Below, piece by piece: positions 8,142 through 17,764 of a stretch of 64,000 bases of DNA. The DNA is from Peribacillus folii (lineage in GTDB: Bacteria > Bacillota > Bacilli > Bacillales > DSM-1321). The stretch covers positions 1 through 64,000 of the forward strand of contig NZ_JASJOM010000004.1 in NCBI RefSeq assembly GCF_030271255.1, read 5' to 3'. The notes under the pieces are model-generated. The model did no database searches. It was not told the DNA's origin and was given only the letters and a program-made list of their open reading frames with translations. Position 1 is the stretch's first letter; every line of letters begins with the position of its first letter. The position numbers and the translations under genes were made by a program.

Positions 8142-8192
8142 CTTCATTATTTTTGTATACAACCATTGGAATCTGATTAGTTAAAACCATAC

Positions 8193-8648
8193 TCATAATT
8201 TCTTTGTCATGAATACGCTATTTGGGTCCTCGATGTAATCGGAAAACGGCTTACAATATTGGAACCCGAGACTTGCATAAAGTCTTATTGCCGGTTCGAA
8301 AGCATTCATGGATCCCGTTTCCAAACTTAGGCGCCGATAGCCACGTCGCTTGGCTTCTTCCATTATGTATTGAATTAGTTGTTTGGCAACACCCTTTCTT
8401 AGGTGTGCTGTAGCTGTTCGCATTGATTTTATCTCTCCATGCTGATCATCCAGCTCTTTAAGTGCCCCGCATCCTACTAATTGATCGTCCTCCCATACAC
8501 TCCAGAAGGTAATCTCTGGCTTTCTCAATGCCTCGAGATCTAGGGCATGTATACTTTCCGGAGGGGAATGAAGGGCCATGCCATGAAGGTGCTCGCTCAC
8601 CAATGCAATCACTTCAGCCCCAGTTAAATCATCTATTTTAAAATCCAT
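8193..8648 (-). CDS. ysnE: GNAT-family N-acetyltransferase, YsnE-like
   Basis: A 151-residue single-domain acetyltransferase. The acetyl-CoA-binding signature is at MRTATAHLRKGVAKQLIQYI (R/Q-x-x-G-x-A pattern), followed by YRRLSLETGSMNAFEPAIRLY and the C-terminal FQYCKPFSDYIEDPNSVF, very close to my memory of B. subtilis YsnE. The start at ATG 8648 is preferred over the GTG three codons upstream because AGGGGTG lies 7 nt before it and the GTG is part of that site. YsnE has been linked to indole-3-acetic acid production in plant-associated Bacillus, but its substrate is not settled. Monocistronic, with its own terminator. Confidence 0.85.
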   Translation of the reverse strand: MDFKIDDLTGAEVIALVSEHLHGMALHSPPESIHALDLEALRKPEITFWSVWEDDQLVGCGALKELDDQHGEIKSMRTATAHLRKGVAKQLIQYIMEEAKRRGYRRLSLETGSMNAFEPAIRLYASLGFQYCKPFSDYIEDPNSVFMTKKL

Positions 8649-8817
8649 TAAAAACACCCCTGATTCTACAATTCTTCCATTTACAATTTATTCTATATTT
8701 TAACATAACAGCCCTATCTACAAATGTCCCGATTGCTGAATCAAGTATTTCTTGTCCCGATATTCGTCGAACGAAAGCACAAGCCGATTGGACCGATTAT
8801 ACTAGTTCCCTCAAAAA

Positions 8818-8845
8818 AAGATTTCAACATAATCGTTGAAATCTT
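8818..8845 (-). terminator. intrinsic terminator of ssuD
   Basis: Perfect 11-bp stem AAGATTTCAAC / GTTGAAATCTT with a 6-nt loop; on the minus strand it runs into seven T. It lies 70 nt past the ssuD stop. Confidence 0.8.
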
Positions 8846-8915
8846 GATTCTGCTGGCTTTCATGATACCGGCACTCCGGTTTTCAGGAAGATCGGACAAA
8901 TTACCCGGCTGCATG

Positions 8916-10049
8916 CTATTTAGTTGGATGTACACTATCTGCAATGACAACTCCATGAGTCGATTTAGCAGCTTGCTTTTGCTCCCTCTCCTGAATGGAG
9001 TTCAAAGGTAAATGGGGGAATAGTAATTCGGCTACCCGATAGGCTTCTTCCAGATGTGGATACCCAGATAAAATGAAGGTATCGATGCCGATGGCTTGGT
9101 ATTCTTTTAAACGTTCGGCCACCGTTACTGGGTCACCGACTAACGCAGTCCCAGCACCTGCACGTACGAGACCGACACCTGCCCACAGGTTAGGGCTGAT
9201 TTCGAGATTGTCTTTACTTCCGCTGGATAGTGCCAGCATGCGACGTTGCCCTTCTGAAACGTGTTTACTCAATTCCTTTTGTGCAGCTTCAATGGTTTCA
9301 TCGTCCACATATTTAATTAAATCATTAGCTGCTTGCCAAGCTTCTTCTTCCGTTTCACGAACAATGATATGCAAACGAATGCCGAAGGTTAGTGTACGTC
9401 CTTCTTTTTCAGCCAAGGCTTGCACTCTATCGATTTTTTCTTTTACTGCATCCACGGGTTCCCCCCATGTTAAATACACATCACAGTGTTTTGCAGCTAC
9501 AGAAAGAGCCTTCTCTGAGGAACCGCCAAAATAGACGGGAGGGTGAGGTGTTTGAACCGATGGAAAGATAAGACGGCCACCGTCAATATGTAAGTGTTTC
9601 CCTTCATATTCAACTTCTTCCTCTGCCAAAAGGGAGCGCCACACGTCTAAAAATTCATTTGTCAGTTCATACCGTTCATCATGGGCAACCGTAATGCCAT
9701 CGCCAACTTGCTCTGCAGGATTACTTCCTGAAACGACATTGATTAAGAGGCGTCCACCTGATAATCTATCGAATGTTGACGTCATCCGGGCTGCGACGGA
9801 TGGCAGCATGAGTCCTGGCCGAAGAGCTACAAGGAATTTCATGCGTGAAGTGACGGCTAATAACGAAGATGCGGTTACCCAAGCATCCTCACAAGAACGT
9901 CCCGTCGGTAGTAAAGCCCCCTGATACCCTAAAGAGTCAATCGCTTGCGCTAGCTGTTTCAAGTAATTGAAATCCACATCACGCCCACCTTTTGATGTCC
10001 CTAAATAATGACTGTCCCCGCCTGTTGGAATAAACCAAAACACATTCAT
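8916..10049 (-). CDS. ssuD: FMNH2-dependent alkanesulfonate monooxygenase
   Basis: A 377-residue bacterial-luciferase-like TIM-barrel flavoenzyme that cleaves C1-C14 alkanesulfonates to aldehyde and sulfite, giving sulfur from organosulfonates in the cytoplasm. Family landmarks: the start [73 protein letters not shown] and the flexible C-terminal loop region [15 protein letters not shown]. Length matches SsuD (about 376-380). No ssuA/B/C transporter genes or SsuE/YtlI-type flavin reductase flank it, so transport and FMNH2 must come from elsewhere. Upstream (10190-10275) are ATTCC/GGAAT half-sites and AT-rich DNA that may carry sulfur-responsive control, but I cannot assign a regulator. Own terminator downstream. 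Confidence 0.93.
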   Translation of the reverse strand: MNVFWFIPTGGDSHYLGTSKGGRDVDFNYLKQLAQAIDSLGYQGALLPTGRSCEDAWVTASSLLAVTSRMKFLVALRPGLMLPSVAARMTSTFDRLSGGRLLINVVSGSNPAEQVGDGITVAHDERYELTNEFLDVWRSLLAEEEVEYEGKHLHIDGGRLIFPSVQTPHPPVYFGGSSEKALSVAAKHCDVYLTWGEPVDAVKEKIDRVQALAEKEGRTLTFGIRLHIIVRETEEEAWQAANDLIKYVDDETIEAAQKELSKHVSEGQRRMLALSSGSKDNLEISPNLWAGVGLVRAGAGTALVGDPVTVAERLKEYQAIGIDTFILSGYPHLEEAYRVAELLFPHLPLNSIQEREQKQAAKSTHGVVIADSVHPTK

Positions 10050-10360
10050 TTTTATCTTCCTCCTGTACCAAATAATACACCGGATCTTTTTCCTTTGTGT
10101 TCCTTTGGAAACATTAGCATTTCATTTGTCTAATTTGTCTAATCCAATCACATTATACACTAATCTGATTGGCTTTCAAGGAATAAAGAAAATGAATATA
10201 AAAAATTATCTAATTTTTCCGAATTAACATTCTAATTATTCCTTGCATTTCAATCGGAATAATGCAATTATAATAAAATGAACTTCCGATTGGTCAACCA
10301 AAGGGGTCTTTATTCTGTTGCAAGTTGAGAGAAAATCCTAACAGTCTAAGGAGAGAAAGT

Positions 10361-11761
10361 ATGGAACAACCAGTAGTTAATACTATCGGAATACAATCGG
10401 TCAACCCATCTAAAAAGTTAAAACTTAAGGAGAAAATTGCTTACGGTATAGGGGACGTAGGGAATAATTTCCTGTTTGATCTTGGTCAAATATACTTGCT
10501 TAAGTTTTATACAGATTCACTAGGTTTGTCTTCTGCGACAGCAGGTTTAGTCTTTTTGATTACGAAAATATGAGATGCATTCGCGGATATCACAGTAGGT
10601 ACTTGGATTGATAATAGAAAGAGCATTGGCCCCAAGGGTAAGTTTCGGCCATTCATTTTGTATGCGGCGATACCGCTTGCCTTAATAACGATCGTCAGTT
10701 TTACGAATCCAGATTTCTCCCTGACAGGGAAAACCGTCTGGGCATTTGTAACCTACATGGCGTTTGGGACCATTTACAGCATTTCAAATATTCCATATGG
10801 ATCAATGGTGCCTGCCATGACGAAAGATCCCGTGGAAAGGGCGGAATTGGCATCATTTAGACAAGCGGGCTCGAATTTAGGACTTCTTATTACGACTGTA
10901 GGATTTATGCCTATCGTTTTACTATTCAATAGTGCATCTACTGGCTATATAGTGGCTGTTTCCGTTTTTGCCTTCTTAGGTGTGTTATTACAAATTTACG
11001 CCTATGTTCATGTAAAAGAAAGATATGTGTACGAAAAACCAAAGGAAACAAAGGTGAAATTGATTGACAGCTATAAAGGCTTGTTAAAAAATACCCCATT
11101 ACTTGTTCTTTGCTTAGTCAATTTATTTACCTTTTCAGCTTTTAACGTCAAGCTTGCTGTTCAAGTATATTTTTGTCAGTATGTGTTAAAGAACGTTTCG
11201 ATTGTCCCTTATATGGGCTTTTTTAGTATAGGCTGCGTCTTCATTGGCGTTGCCCTCGTTCCTTTCATGGTCAAAAAAGTTGGTAAGAAGTTCACCTATA
11301 TATTAGGTTGCGGCATTTGGGCTGTAGGAGACATTTCAGCTTATATTTTTGCAGATGATGCCGTGATTTTCATTATCCTGGCCTGCTTCGCTTTCTTTGG
11401 AAGCTCATTTGTAAACAGTTTAAACTGGGCTTTAGTATCTGATGCTGTCGAATATGGAGAATGGAAAACCGGTAACAGAACCGAGGGCGTTGTGTATTCG
11501 TTCTTCACCTTCTGTCGTAAGCTTTCTCAAGCCATTGCAGGTTTCGTTCCCGGGCTTGTATTAGGGTTGGTTGGATATGTTCCAAATGCGGTACAAAGTC
11601 CAGATGTACAACAAAGTATCAGAGGGTTAATGTTCATCTACCCCAGCACTCTCGCACTGGCGACAATTATCGTTATCGCATTCTTCTATAAACTATCGGA
11701 CGATAAATACACTCGGATCATTAAGGAGCTTAGTGATCGTAAAGGGGACGTTTCCGTTTGA
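10361..11761 (+). pseudogene. GPH-family sugar:cation symporter with one nonsense codon
   Basis: 466 codons in one frame from ATG 10361 (AAGGAGAG 7 nt upstream) to TGA 11761, broken only by TGA at 10571-10573. The flanking text ITKI-stop-DAFADITVGTWIDN matches the conserved TK.wDa..Dp..G...D motif of the glycoside-pentoside-hexuronide symporter family, where Trp (TGG) stands at the stop: a single G-to-A change. The rest (12 membrane helices, DAVEYGEWKTGNRTEGVVYS in the C-terminal half) is well kept, so the lesion is recent, is read through, or is a sequencing error. The usual partner glycosidase gene is absent. Confidence 0.8.
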
Positions 11762-11846
11762 TGATTCTTGCAAAATCGATATAAGTGTTTCCCTGTTGTT
11801 ACATTGCCTGATCACTCACCATTATTTTCATATTTTTTTATTCATT

Positions 11847-11891
11847 AAAAAGGAGAGGAAAAAGATGATCGTAACTTTGCCTCCCCTTTTT
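11847..11891 (+). terminator. intrinsic terminator after the symporter
   Basis: Stem AAAAAGGAGAGG / CCTCCCCTTTTT with one mismatch and a 21-nt loop, then T-rich DNA. Confidence 0.6.
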
Positions 11892-11968
11892 CCTTTTCTC
11901 ATGCTTCGGTTTTAAGGAAACGGGATTAAAATCTTCTTTCCCCTTCCGCTACTTACTTCCATGTTGGC

Positions 11969-12193
11969 TTAATAACGATCCATTGGTTCACCTAGGCAAT
12001 CCAGATCTCTTGTGACATGTATGACAATTTCATAATTTCCTCCGTTTACCATCTTTACCTCTTGAACTTCAACCCTATCATGCTCAAATTCCATGCTGTA
12101 ATCGCACATTTCACGTAAACGAGATTGAAGGTTGAAATTCCGCCTGTTTTTAATCTTTAATTTAATGAATATTTGATTCGTTTGCATATTCAT
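11969..12193 (-). CDS. small hypothetical protein coupled to DinB gene
   Basis: A 74-residue protein. Its ATG overlaps the stop codon of the DinB-family gene (TAATG), so the two are translationally coupled and form an operon. The sequence is a mixed alpha/beta pattern (IFIKLKIKNRRNFNLQSRL ... YEIVIHVTRDLDCL) with no membrane segment. I do not recognise the family. Tight coupling suggests a role with the DinB-like protein upstream. Confidence 0.6.
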   Translation of the reverse strand: MNMQTNQIFIKLKIKNRRNFNLQSRLREMCDYSMEFEHDRVEVQEVKMVNGGNYEIVIHVTRDLDCLGEPMDRY

Positions 12194-12723
12194 TACTGCC
12201 CGTCCTCTATAGGAATGTCTTGTATATTCGCTCTCTTTCCATCTCGGATATCAAGGTCAAGTTCGGCTTTCTGTCGCAAGTGATGACGGAAATGCATACC
12301 GACCAAATCATACCATTCCTGTGCATTCAGCCAGCCGAAGCCCCCATGCTTCACTTTGAAGTTTGCATTGACCTCCCCCACCTTCCATTGCCATTCCCGT
12401 AATCTGTTGATTACATGAACCAGCCTGGTGGTAAGCTTTTCCATACTATCTTGATTATTTGGCGGGGCATTCATTTCATCCGGTAACTTGATTTTAATCG
12501 GAGGAAACCCTCCGTTTCGATATAATCTCTCACCAAATTCCGTTTTCCCGAGCGCTTGCTCCGCTTCCGCTTTTGCACAAAGTTCAACGTTATCAAGGTA
12601 CTCATGGGCGACGGCTATTAGATGGTCATACATCTGACAGATGGACCAAACCCCCTTGGCAGTTTTAAAATGTAGTTGCTCGATGGAATAGTTTTGCAGA
12701 TCACGTTTGTAGGTTTCTATCAT
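12193..12723 (-). CDS. DinB-family putative metal-dependent enzyme
   Basis: A 176-residue four-helix-bundle protein of the DinB/YfiT group, which binds a metal through three His and includes thiol-dependent S-transferases. Likely ligands: His in MYDHLIAVAHEYL near the N-terminus and in VGMHFRHHLRQK near the C-terminus. The start is uncertain: ATG 12723 (GGGAG 8 nt upstream) or TTG 12738 (AAGGAGAG 7 nt upstream). It heads a two-gene operon with the 74-aa protein. The biochemical role is not predictable from sequence. Confidence 0.75.
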   Translation of the reverse strand: MIETYKRDLQNYSIEQLHFKTAKGVWSICQMYDHLIAVAHEYLDNVELCAKAEAEQALGKTEFGERLYRNGGFPPIKIKLPDEMNAPPNNQDSMEKLTTRLVHVINRLREWQWKVGEVNANFKVKHGGFGWLNAQEWYDLVGMHFRHHLRQKAELDLDIRDGKRANIQDIPIEDGQ

Positions 12724-12954
12724 TTCCAATGCTCCCAAACGCCTCTCTCCTTCCCCTGCAATTTACGGATATTGTTCCAGACGGCATTTCAAGATTAACA
12801 CAATTATCCATTTATCATATATGTTTCCTGAAGTCTGTGTATGATTTTTTTGACTCCTTCTCACGGCATTATATAAAATTTGTCCGTTTACAAGTGACAA
12901 ACTTATGGAATCTTCTTGTGCAATCAATTGGGCAAGATTGCTAGAATGAAAATA

Positions 12955-12968
12955 TGAAAACGGATTCA
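12955..12968. promoter_or_regulatory. candidate cre (CcpA) site upstream of polyol genes
   Basis: TGAAAACGGATTCA matches 13 of 14 positions of the cre consensus TGWAANCGNTNWCA and sits in the palindrome ATGAAAACGGATTCAT, 55 bp upstream of the dehydrogenase start. This would place the polyol island under carbon catabolite control. Confidence 0.55.
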
Positions 12969-13023
12969 TGTATCACATCAATAACTAGGTTTACGCATTT
13001 TTAGCATATTAGGAGGAAAGAAA

Positions 13024-14037
13024 ATGAGAGCATTAGTGATTGAAGAGCCTTATAAAGCAGTCGTAAAAGAAGTTCCTTATCCTGCACCACAGTCTGGCGA
13101 GGTAACGATCAAAGTGAAGCATACCGGAATATGCGGCACAGATATCCATATTTTCAAGGGGGAATTTTTGTCTCCCTATCCGATCATACCAGGACATGAA
13201 TTTTCTGGTGTCATTCATGAAGTCGGCGAAGATGTAACAGGCTTTCATGTTGGAGAGCGCGTAACGGCAGATCCTTCTTTATTTTGCGGTGAATGTGAAT
13301 ATTGCTTAACACATCGTGGTAATCAGTGTAAAGATTGGGGAGCCCTCGGAAATACCACGGATGGCAGCATGGCTGAATATGTCAGAGTTCCGGCACGAAA
13401 TGTCGTCAAAATACCCGATTCCCTTTCATTTGAAAAAGCTGCCTTCATCGAGCCGATGGCCTGTGTCGTACATGCCATGAACCGGCTGAATCTCCAGGTG
13501 GGGGAACGAGTTTTATTATTCGGAGCTGGGGCAATGGGACAGCAGTTAATTCAATCTTTGAAGATGGCCGGTGCTTCTGAGCTTGTCGTCGTCGACCTTG
13601 ATCAAGCGAAATTGGATATGGGGCTGGCGTGGGGAGCTACAAAAGGCGTTCTCAGCCACGACATCGAATCAGAGCTTAACAAAGAAAAATATCCACATGG
13701 CTTCGATGTTGTCGTTGATGCAACCGGAATTCCTTCCGTCATCGAACGTGCCTTTGACTATATCGGAAAAACCGGTAAATATCTTCAGTTTGGCGTGACT
13801 GCACAAGATGCCAAAATCACCCTAGATCCATTTAAATTGTATAATAATGATTGGACTGTATTAGGCTCGATGGCAATCAACTACACCTTCATTCCTGCTT
13901 TCCACTGGGTGAAGGAAGGCCGTATCCAATTAAAGCCGCTCATTTCCGATCAGCTTTCGCTTGAGGAAACGCTTGATTATTTACAAGGAAGCCGCAGCAG
14001 CAGTCAATTCAAAGTCCAAGTAGCAATCGAAAAATAA
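13024..14037 (+). CDS. zinc-dependent polyol dehydrogenase (MDR family)
   Basis: A 337-residue medium-chain dehydrogenase/reductase. Catalytic zinc ligands: Cys37 (GICGTD), His58 and Glu59 (GHEF). Structural zinc: Cys88, 91, 94, 102. The Rossmann motif GAGAMG is near residues 158-163. It oxidises a sugar alcohol or polyol phosphate with NAD(P). An AGGAGG site lies 6 nt upstream. It heads a cluster with an FGGY kinase, a PRD regulator and a mannitol-type PTS permease, so it probably acts on a pentitol or hexitol, or its phosphate. MDR D-arabitol-phosphate dehydrogenases are a precedent for PTS-imported pentitols. Exact substrate unknown. Confidence 0.8.
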   Translation: MRALVIEEPYKAVVKEVPYPAPQSGEVTIKVKHTGICGTDIHIFKGEFLSPYPIIPGHEFSGVIHEVGEDVTGFHVGERVTADPSLFCGECEYCLTHRGNQCKDWGALGNTTDGSMAEYVRVPARNVVKIPDSLSFEKAAFIEPMACVVHAMNRLNLQVGERVLLFGAGAMGQQLIQSLKMAGASELVVVDLDQAKLDMGLAWGATKGVLSHDIESELNKEKYPHGFDVVVDATGIPSVIERAFDYIGKTGKYLQFGVTAQDAKITLDPFKLYNNDWTVLGSMAINYTFIPAFHWVKEGRIQLKPLISDQLSLEETLDYLQGSRSSSQFKVQVAIEK

Positions 14038-14043
14038 CGGCAT

Positions 14044-14106
14044 GCCGGTCCTTGAATCGTTTGGGCAGTTATTTATTTCCTGCTCAAACGATTCTGGCCG
14101 GTTTTT
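14044..14106 (+). terminator. long hairpin with T-run between dehydrogenase and kinase
   Basis: GAATCGTTTGGGCAG (14054-14068) pairs with CTGCTCAAACGATTC (14080-14094), with outer CCGG/CCGG pairs and then five T. Strong enough to stop most transcription between these two functionally linked genes. Confidence 0.75.
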
Positions 14107-14136
14107 CACTAAAAAACGCGGAAAGGATACAAACTC

Positions 14137-15618
14137 ATGAATCCAACATTATTATTAGGCATTGATATCGGCACCCAAGGAGCGAAGGCGGTGGTGACTG
14201 ATGAAATGGGATGCGTCGTCTCTTCCGCCGAGGTTTCTTATTCTTTTGAAAGCCCTCAGCCCGGATGGTGTGAGCAATCTCCCTCACTTTGGTGGGAGTC
14301 CGCCATAACCTGCTTACATAAACTTTGGGAAAACGGTGTTGACCCGGGAGCCATCCAGGCGGTTGGCACAACAGGGCAAATGCACAGCCTGGTCATTTTA
14401 GATGAACGGAAGCAGCCAATCCGGCCAGCCATCTTATGGAATGATGGAAGAACAAGAATAGAGTGCGGCGAAATGGAAGAGCTCATCGGACCAGATCGTT
14501 TATTTGCTGCGACAAGAAATCCGATTTTACCTGGTTTTACTGCGCCAAAGCTTCTATGGCTTAAAAAAAAGGAACCCCACCATTATTCTCGAATAAATAA
14601 GGTCTTAATGCCAAAGGATTACCTCAACCTTGAATTGACCGGAGAATTTTCGGCCGATGTGACCGATGCGAGCGGGACATGTTTATTGGATGTCCAGAAA
14701 AGAGAATGGGCATGGGATGTGATCAAAGAGCTTGGCTTTTCTGCTGACTGGTTCCCTCCTGTTTCGGAAAGTCAGGAAGTGATTGGAACAATTTCTGAAA
14801 CAGCGGCACAGGTGACGGGATTGCCTATTGGTATACCAGTGGTGGCAGGAGCAGGCGACAATGCAGCCGCTGCCCTGGGAAATGGAATCATAACGGAAAG
14901 GAAAGGAAGCATCAGTATTGGAACATCCGGGACTGTTTTCGTTCCCCTGAACGAACTGCCCGACATAGCAAGAGATCAAGCCGGCACCCTGCATGTGTTT
15001 TGTCATTGCTTGCCTGGAATGTGGCATGCGATGGGGACGACCTTATCGGCGGGAATGTCATTAAGATGGCTCCGGGATACGTTCGAAAAGCAAACCTATG
15101 ATGACTTGCTTGCTGGTGTGGATCAGGTCGATGCTGGTGCAGGAGGTTTATTGTTCTTCCCCTATTTGAATGGTGAACGGTCACCTTTGAATAATCCCGA
15201 AGCAAAAGGCGTTTTCTTCGGATTGACATATGAGCATCATCGCAAAAGCATGGCTCGGGCCGTGATAGAAGGGGTTTGTTATAGTTTAAGAGATGTATTG
15301 GATATGATGGATAAAACCGGAATTGCAGTGACGGATTGGACGGTCACAGGAGGGGCGATTAAAAATCCCATTTGGACAAACATTCTTGCTGACGTATACC
15401 AGCAGCCGCTTCAGGTTCATGAGGAACGTGAAGGCCCGGCTTATGGTGCATCCATTCTGGCTGGACTTGGCATTGGAGTATGGAAGGCTCTCACCGATAT
15501 ACCCGTGCTTAATCAGGTTGCCAAAAGGATTGACTGCAACCCGGAAAACCAACATGTGTATGACGCACAGTTTGCCCGCTATCAGGCCATTGCACAAGTG
15601 ATGAATCCTTTGTTTTAG
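14137..15618 (+). CDS. FGGY-family carbohydrate kinase (xylulokinase-like)
   Basis: A 493-residue sugar kinase of the FGGY family, the length of xylulokinase. N-terminal phosphate motif GIDIGTQGAKAVV (residues 7-19), TGQMHSLVILD and ILWNDGRT as in XylB, FGGY part 1 around DYLNLELTGEFSADVTDASG, and C-terminal GAGDNAAAALGNG and TGGAIKNPIW. It would phosphorylate the ketose produced by the dehydrogenase, for example D-xylulose to xylulose 5-phosphate. A ribosome site GGAAAGGA lies 10 nt before ATG. Finding a kinase beside a PTS is unusual, because PTS import already phosphorylates; the kinase may serve the non-PTS permease at 19.3-20.6 kb. Substrate inferred from context. Confidence 0.85.
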   Translation: MNPTLLLGIDIGTQGAKAVVTDEMGCVVSSAEVSYSFESPQPGWCEQSPSLWWESAITCLHKLWENGVDPGAIQAVGTTGQMHSLVILDERKQPIRPAILWNDGRTRIECGEMEELIGPDRLFAATRNPILPGFTAPKLLWLKKKEPHHYSRINKVLMPKDYLNLELTGEFSADVTDASGTCLLDVQKREWAWDVIKELGFSADWFPPVSESQEVIGTISETAAQVTGLPIGIPVVAGAGDNAAAALGNGIITERKGSISIGTSGTVFVPLNELPDIARDQAGTLHVFCHCLPGMWHAMGTTLSAGMSLRWLRDTFEKQTYDDLLAGVDQVDAGAGGLLFFPYLNGERSPLNNPEAKGVFFGLTYEHHRKSMARAVIEGVCYSLRDVLDMMDKTGIAVTDWTVTGGAIKNPIWTNILADVYQQPLQVHEEREGPAYGASILAGLGIGVWKALTDIPVLNQVAKRIDCNPENQHVYDAQFARYQAIAQVMNPLF

Positions 15619-15667
15619 TACATAAAAAGGGAATGAAACATGCTCGATGAGAAATGAGGTGTAAAGG

Positions 15668-17764
15668 ATGGCAGAGAAAACGCAACTTTTCATAAGCAGC
15701 CGCCAAAAAATGATAATCGACCGTTTACTTGAAAACGACTTTCCGATTTTACCGAAGGATCTCGCTGAGGACCTCGAGATTAGCTTACGAACATGTCAGC
15801 GGGAAATAGCCCAGTTAAAGCCGATAGTAAGGTCATATGGCCTCAAAATCATGAAACAGTTCCGAAGCGGAATATGCTTGGTTGGGGATCAGGAATGTAA
15901 AGAAGTCCTCGCGGAAGAACTGGAGAAGGCTCAACAATCGACCTCCTTTTCTCCAAAAGACAGGCAGCTCGGGATCATTTGTGACTTGTTACGAGATCAG
16001 ACACCAACCAAAATGTTCGTATTCAGCCAAAAATACCATGTGACCGAAGCGACGATCGGCCATGATTTACAAGAGCTGGAAGGCTGGTTGAACGAATTTC
16101 AATTAACATTGGTTCGTAAGCCGGGGCTTGGTATTTTCATTTCCGGCGACGACAAGCATTTACGGGCTGCCATTACTGCTGTCGTGAATAATCAAACACT
16201 GCCGGAGAATTGGCTGGCCGTGTTTGATTTATTGCAATTAGGTAAAAAAGATTGGCAGATAGAAAAACATATCCCGTCCATGTATCTGGACCTAATGAAT
16301 TTGGATATTCTGCATGCAGCCGGAAAAGTGCTCAATGAAGCTGCGGAACGGAATCCTTCTCTTTTTTCAAACGAGCGGGACCGGATCAGTGTTACCCTTC
16401 ATTTGGCACTTGCAGTCGAGCGCCATAAGGATAAAAACGACGGGCATGCCGAGGTTGACCGTAAGCTGATCGAGTTATACCCTGCCGCTTTTTATATCGC
16501 CGAAAGATTGAGGGAATTACTGGGTATCCAGCTGCCTGAGGAGGAAATACACTATTTGATCCTTCATTTATACGGAGTTCAGCCCAACCTGCCGCTTGAA
16601 CAGATACAAGAAGAGGAAACCACACATATAATCAAAATGTTCATCGATGGCGTAAAAGCGGAACTGAATCAGCCATTGACAGACCCGATGTTAAGTGAAG
16701 GGCTGATTAAGCATTTTTACCCTGCCCTGAACCGAATACGCAACGGGCTGCCCATCCATAACCCGCTTCAATCCCAAATTCAACGAGATTATCCCGACGT
16801 TTATGAAGCTAGCCGAAAAAGTGCGCAATCATTAACGGATTACCTTGGGGTTACCATCCCCCCTGCTGAGATTGCTTATATGGCCTTGCACGTGGGGGCG
16901 GCACTAATCAATCAGCAAAATATAAGTGGTCGCGTCGCAGTTGTTTGCGCCAGTGGATTTGGCACATCGCGCTTGCTTGCATCCCGATTAAAGCAAGAAA
17001 TCCCTGGCATTCAGGTTTCCGAGGTTTTATCTGTCGGTGAGCTGCCTGGGTGGCTGGAAAACGACTGGCAGGTCGATGCAATCGTATCAACGATTCAAAT
17101 TCCTGCCATAACGGAAGAACGCCTTGTCATCGTTTCTCCCATTTTAAACGAGAATGATGTCCAAAAAATAAAACGGAAACTGAAACAGCATCTAAGCAGC
17201 ACACAGTGGCCCCGCTCAGATGACCGCCCTCCGGAAGACACATCCCTTATGAAAATCGCTCACTTCGGAGAGGCAGTCGCGCAGGTGATGAGAGGACTGT
17301 CATGGATGGAAGCCAGCCCAACAAATGAAAGGCTTGCGTGGCTTCACCCATTTGTCGCACGATCGCATGCCGTCATCTCCCCCGAAGGCCTGATCGAATC
17401 ATTTAAGGAAAGGGAACGGAAAGGCAGCTTTGCCATTGGCTCAATTGGGATTTTGCATAGCCGCACGGATGCTGTCAGCACCCTTTTCGTCAATATCCTT
17501 TCGTTGAAGGAAGCCATGCCATGGCATACTGAAAATGGAAAAATGCAATCCGTAGATACCTTATTATTATTGGCAGCACCTCCTGATGCACCTCGTGAGC
17601 ATTTTCCGCTTTTAGGAGAATTGATAAGCGGCCTCCTTGATGATGAGCTAGCAGGTGCCATATCTTCCGGCAACGAGGAACTGGCTCTTATTGCCGTGCG
17701 TGAGCATGTTCAGCAAGCCTATCAGGAGAGGATTCTTTCTTATATTAGAGGAAAACAAAGATGA
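15668..17764 (+). CDS. MtlR-type PRD transcriptional activator
   Basis: A 698-residue modular regulator: an N-terminal HTH (about 10-65), a second Mga-like HTH (about 85-150), two PTS regulation domains (about 180-405), an EIIB-Gat-like domain with Cys427 in VVCASGFGTS, and an EIIA-Mtl/Fru-like domain with His597 in GILHSRT. This is the layout of B. subtilis and Geobacillus MtlR, whose activity is set by HPr/EI phosphorylation of PRD2 and by EIIA/EIIB phosphorylation. It probably activates the polyol genes. Its stop overlaps the start of the PTS permease (ATGA), so the pair is coupled. The gene order regulator-permease differs from B. subtilis, where mtlR is remote from mtlAFD. Confidence 0.88.
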   Translation: MAEKTQLFISSRQKMIIDRLLENDFPILPKDLAEDLEISLRTCQREIAQLKPIVRSYGLKIMKQFRSGICLVGDQECKEVLAEELEKAQQSTSFSPKDRQLGIICDLLRDQTPTKMFVFSQKYHVTEATIGHDLQELEGWLNEFQLTLVRKPGLGIFISGDDKHLRAAITAVVNNQTLPENWLAVFDLLQLGKKDWQIEKHIPSMYLDLMNLDILHAAGKVLNEAAERNPSLFSNERDRISVTLHLALAVERHKDKNDGHAEVDRKLIELYPAAFYIAERLRELLGIQLPEEEIHYLILHLYGVQPNLPLEQIQEEETTHIIKMFIDGVKAELNQPLTDPMLSEGLIKHFYPALNRIRNGLPIHNPLQSQIQRDYPDVYEASRKSAQSLTDYLGVTIPPAEIAYMALHVGAALINQQNISGRVAVVCASGFGTSRLLASRLKQEIPGIQVSEVLSVGELPGWLENDWQVDAIVSTIQIPAITEERLVIVSPILNENDVQKIKRKLKQHLSSTQWPRSDDRPPEDTSLMKIAHFGEAVAQVMRGLSWMEASPTNERLAWLHPFVARSHAVISPEGLIESFKERERKGSFAIGSIGILHSRTDAVSTLFVNILSLKEAMPWHTENGKMQSVDTLLLLAAPPDAPREHFPLLGELISGLLDDELAGAISSGNEELALIAVREHVQQAYQERILSYIRGKQR

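Noticed and set aside
8724-9011. Frames of 95 (plus) and 71 (minus) codons at the ssuD 3' end
   Set aside because: Both run through the ssuD terminator hairpin and overlap ssuD; no start signals.
12729-12969. Two opposing ORFs of about 70 codons between the DinB and dehydrogenase genes
   Set aside because: They cover the promoter/cre region, have no ribosome site and no coding-like composition.
14683-15693. Several minus-strand ORFs of 64-135 codons inside the FGGY kinase
   Set aside because: Antisense shadows of a clearly conserved kinase gene.
16392-16625. 77-codon minus-strand ORF inside the PRD regulator
   Set aside because: Shadow of the regulator; no signals.
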